Assembly (NCBI GenBank): GCA_964058805.1
Contig: CAXKVV010000210.1
Coordinates: forward strand, 1 to 33,489
Direction: 5' to 3'
DNA length: 33,489 bases
DNA from: Schoenoplectus triqueter
Lineage: Eukaryota > Streptophyta > Magnoliopsida > Poales > Cyperaceae
A program made the translations under genes and the position numbers. The notes under the pieces were generated by a model. It was given only the letters and a program-made list of their open reading frames with translations, did not search any database and was not told where the DNA came from. Below, piece by piece: positions 32,660 through 33,489 of this stretch. Position 1 is the first letter of the stretch. Every line of letters starts with the position of its first letter.

Positions 32660-33489
32660 ATAAAAGAGTAACCAAAATAAATATTTTTCGCACAGTTTTT
32701 CAATCATACTGTATGAGTGTCTTCCCCACAAATAAGATATTTTTTGCTCCTTTCATTTTATGACCTGATAAGTTACCACATGTGAAAAAAATATTAATTG
32801 TGTAGAAAATAATGACACAAAGATGAAATATTCTTTTAAATATACATCAAATATTTTGGCACCGTCCTTTCATAATTTATTAAGTTCCTCCAATAATGAG
32901 GTCAAATACACATTTATAACATTACCCGACCGTTTAGGAACCAAAATCAACATCATATTTTCTACAATCAGCATGTCATTATAATAATTAAGCATCTTTT
33001 GAGTTTGTGAATAGACATTAAAACCTTGATATAATCGATAAATACCATAATACTTTGGCTATTGGTCATTTTTGAACTTCTATCCAATCATTTTTTGATT
33101 TGTACCGTGAAGCGTTACACTTCAAACATTTATACAAATCACTATACTCATTCTGATATAATACACAGTAATTTGAACATGTATGAATTCTCTCTAATTC
33201 TATATTCAAATGACACAATAATTTGTTTGCCCAATATGTGAAATATAGTATTGAATTATTTTTTGTAAATATTTCTCCTAAAAGTTGGAGTAAAGAAGTA
33301 AAATATTTATCACTTCATTTATTTTTGGCTTTCAGATTATCACAATTTAAAAATAGCAGATATTTTTCATAAATTTTGTATAACTAAGAAATAACAATAC
33401 ATTGAAATTATTGCCCAATTTTTAAAAAATTCCAGGAATATCAACAAAGCATGTTGTAATATCATTCATTACTTCATCATGTTACACTT
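32660..33489 (-). pseudogene. CACTA (En/Spm) TNP2-type transposase remnant, runs off the window
   Basis: Reading the minus strand from the right edge, several blocks match the plant CACTA transposase (Transposase_21/TNP2 family). They are an IHTCSNYCVLYQNEY segment with CLKCNASRYK (about 33200-33090), AKVLWYLSIISR (about 33050), an HAD.RK block (about 32970), then a PKRSGNVINVYL block followed by a LEEL-like segment (about 32940-32880), and a decayed HRRFLP-like region (about 32730). Stops and frameshifts interrupt each block. The stretch normally lying between HADGRK and the PG-N-IDVYL motif, some tens of residues, is missing, so there is an internal deletion near 32955. The 5' part lies beyond the window. 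Confidence 0.75.

Noticed and set aside
1..33489. CRISPR array, defence island, operon or biosynthetic cluster
   Set aside because: The window is eukaryotic nuclear DNA with a single protein gene; no regularly spaced repeats or co-directed gene groups exist.

Overview
The window is AT-rich nuclear DNA of a flowering plant. It has GT-AG introns, a cytosolic-type tRNA gene with internal pol III signals, and remnants of most plant transposon orders. The protein gene resembles plant homologues and some residues look monocot-like, but I cannot fix the species.

Only two genes look intact. A tRNA-Glu(UUC) gene lies on the minus strand at 1700-1773. About 330 bp away, divergently oriented, a 16-exon plus-strand gene runs from 2104 to 10175. 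Its exons join in perfect phase to give 465 residues of PIGW/GWT1, the ER enzyme that acylates inositol during GPI-anchor synthesis. Most of the open frames inside it are intron read-through or antisense shadows.

Layout. 1-600: a Helitron 3' end, then a decayed zinc-knuckle piece probably from a MULE transposase. 2.0-10.2 kb: PIGW, with an antisense RTE-type LINE tail in intron 3. 10.7-11.4 kb: 3' end of an L1-type LINE. 11.6-14.7 kb: a Ty3/gypsy-like LTR with a tRNA-Asp primer site, abutting a broken Ty1/copia RT-RNase H region that ends in a probable 3' LTR. 15.0-15.4 kb: a Tourist-like MITE. 18.9-20.3 kb: a long-TIR, MULE-like element enclosing a near-perfect 144-bp inverted repeat. 20.3-20.7 kb: another inverted-repeat MITE. 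20.8-21.1 kb: a promoter-like island without a recognisable gene. 21.35-23.22 kb: a deleted minus-strand copia element with both LTRs, PBS, PPT and target duplication. 23.2-31.9 kb: AT-rich DNA with degraded repeats, an older foldback at 27.9-28.2 kb and several more complex islands. 31.9-33.5 kb: CACTA-type subterminal repeats and a broken minus-strand CACTA transposase reaching the window edge.

No operon-like or defence-like multi-gene system is visible. The notable points are structural: the gypsy/copia junction, the hairpin nested in a MULE-like element, the defective copia pair in opposite orientations, and the LINE that places splice-like signals just upstream of a PIGW exon.
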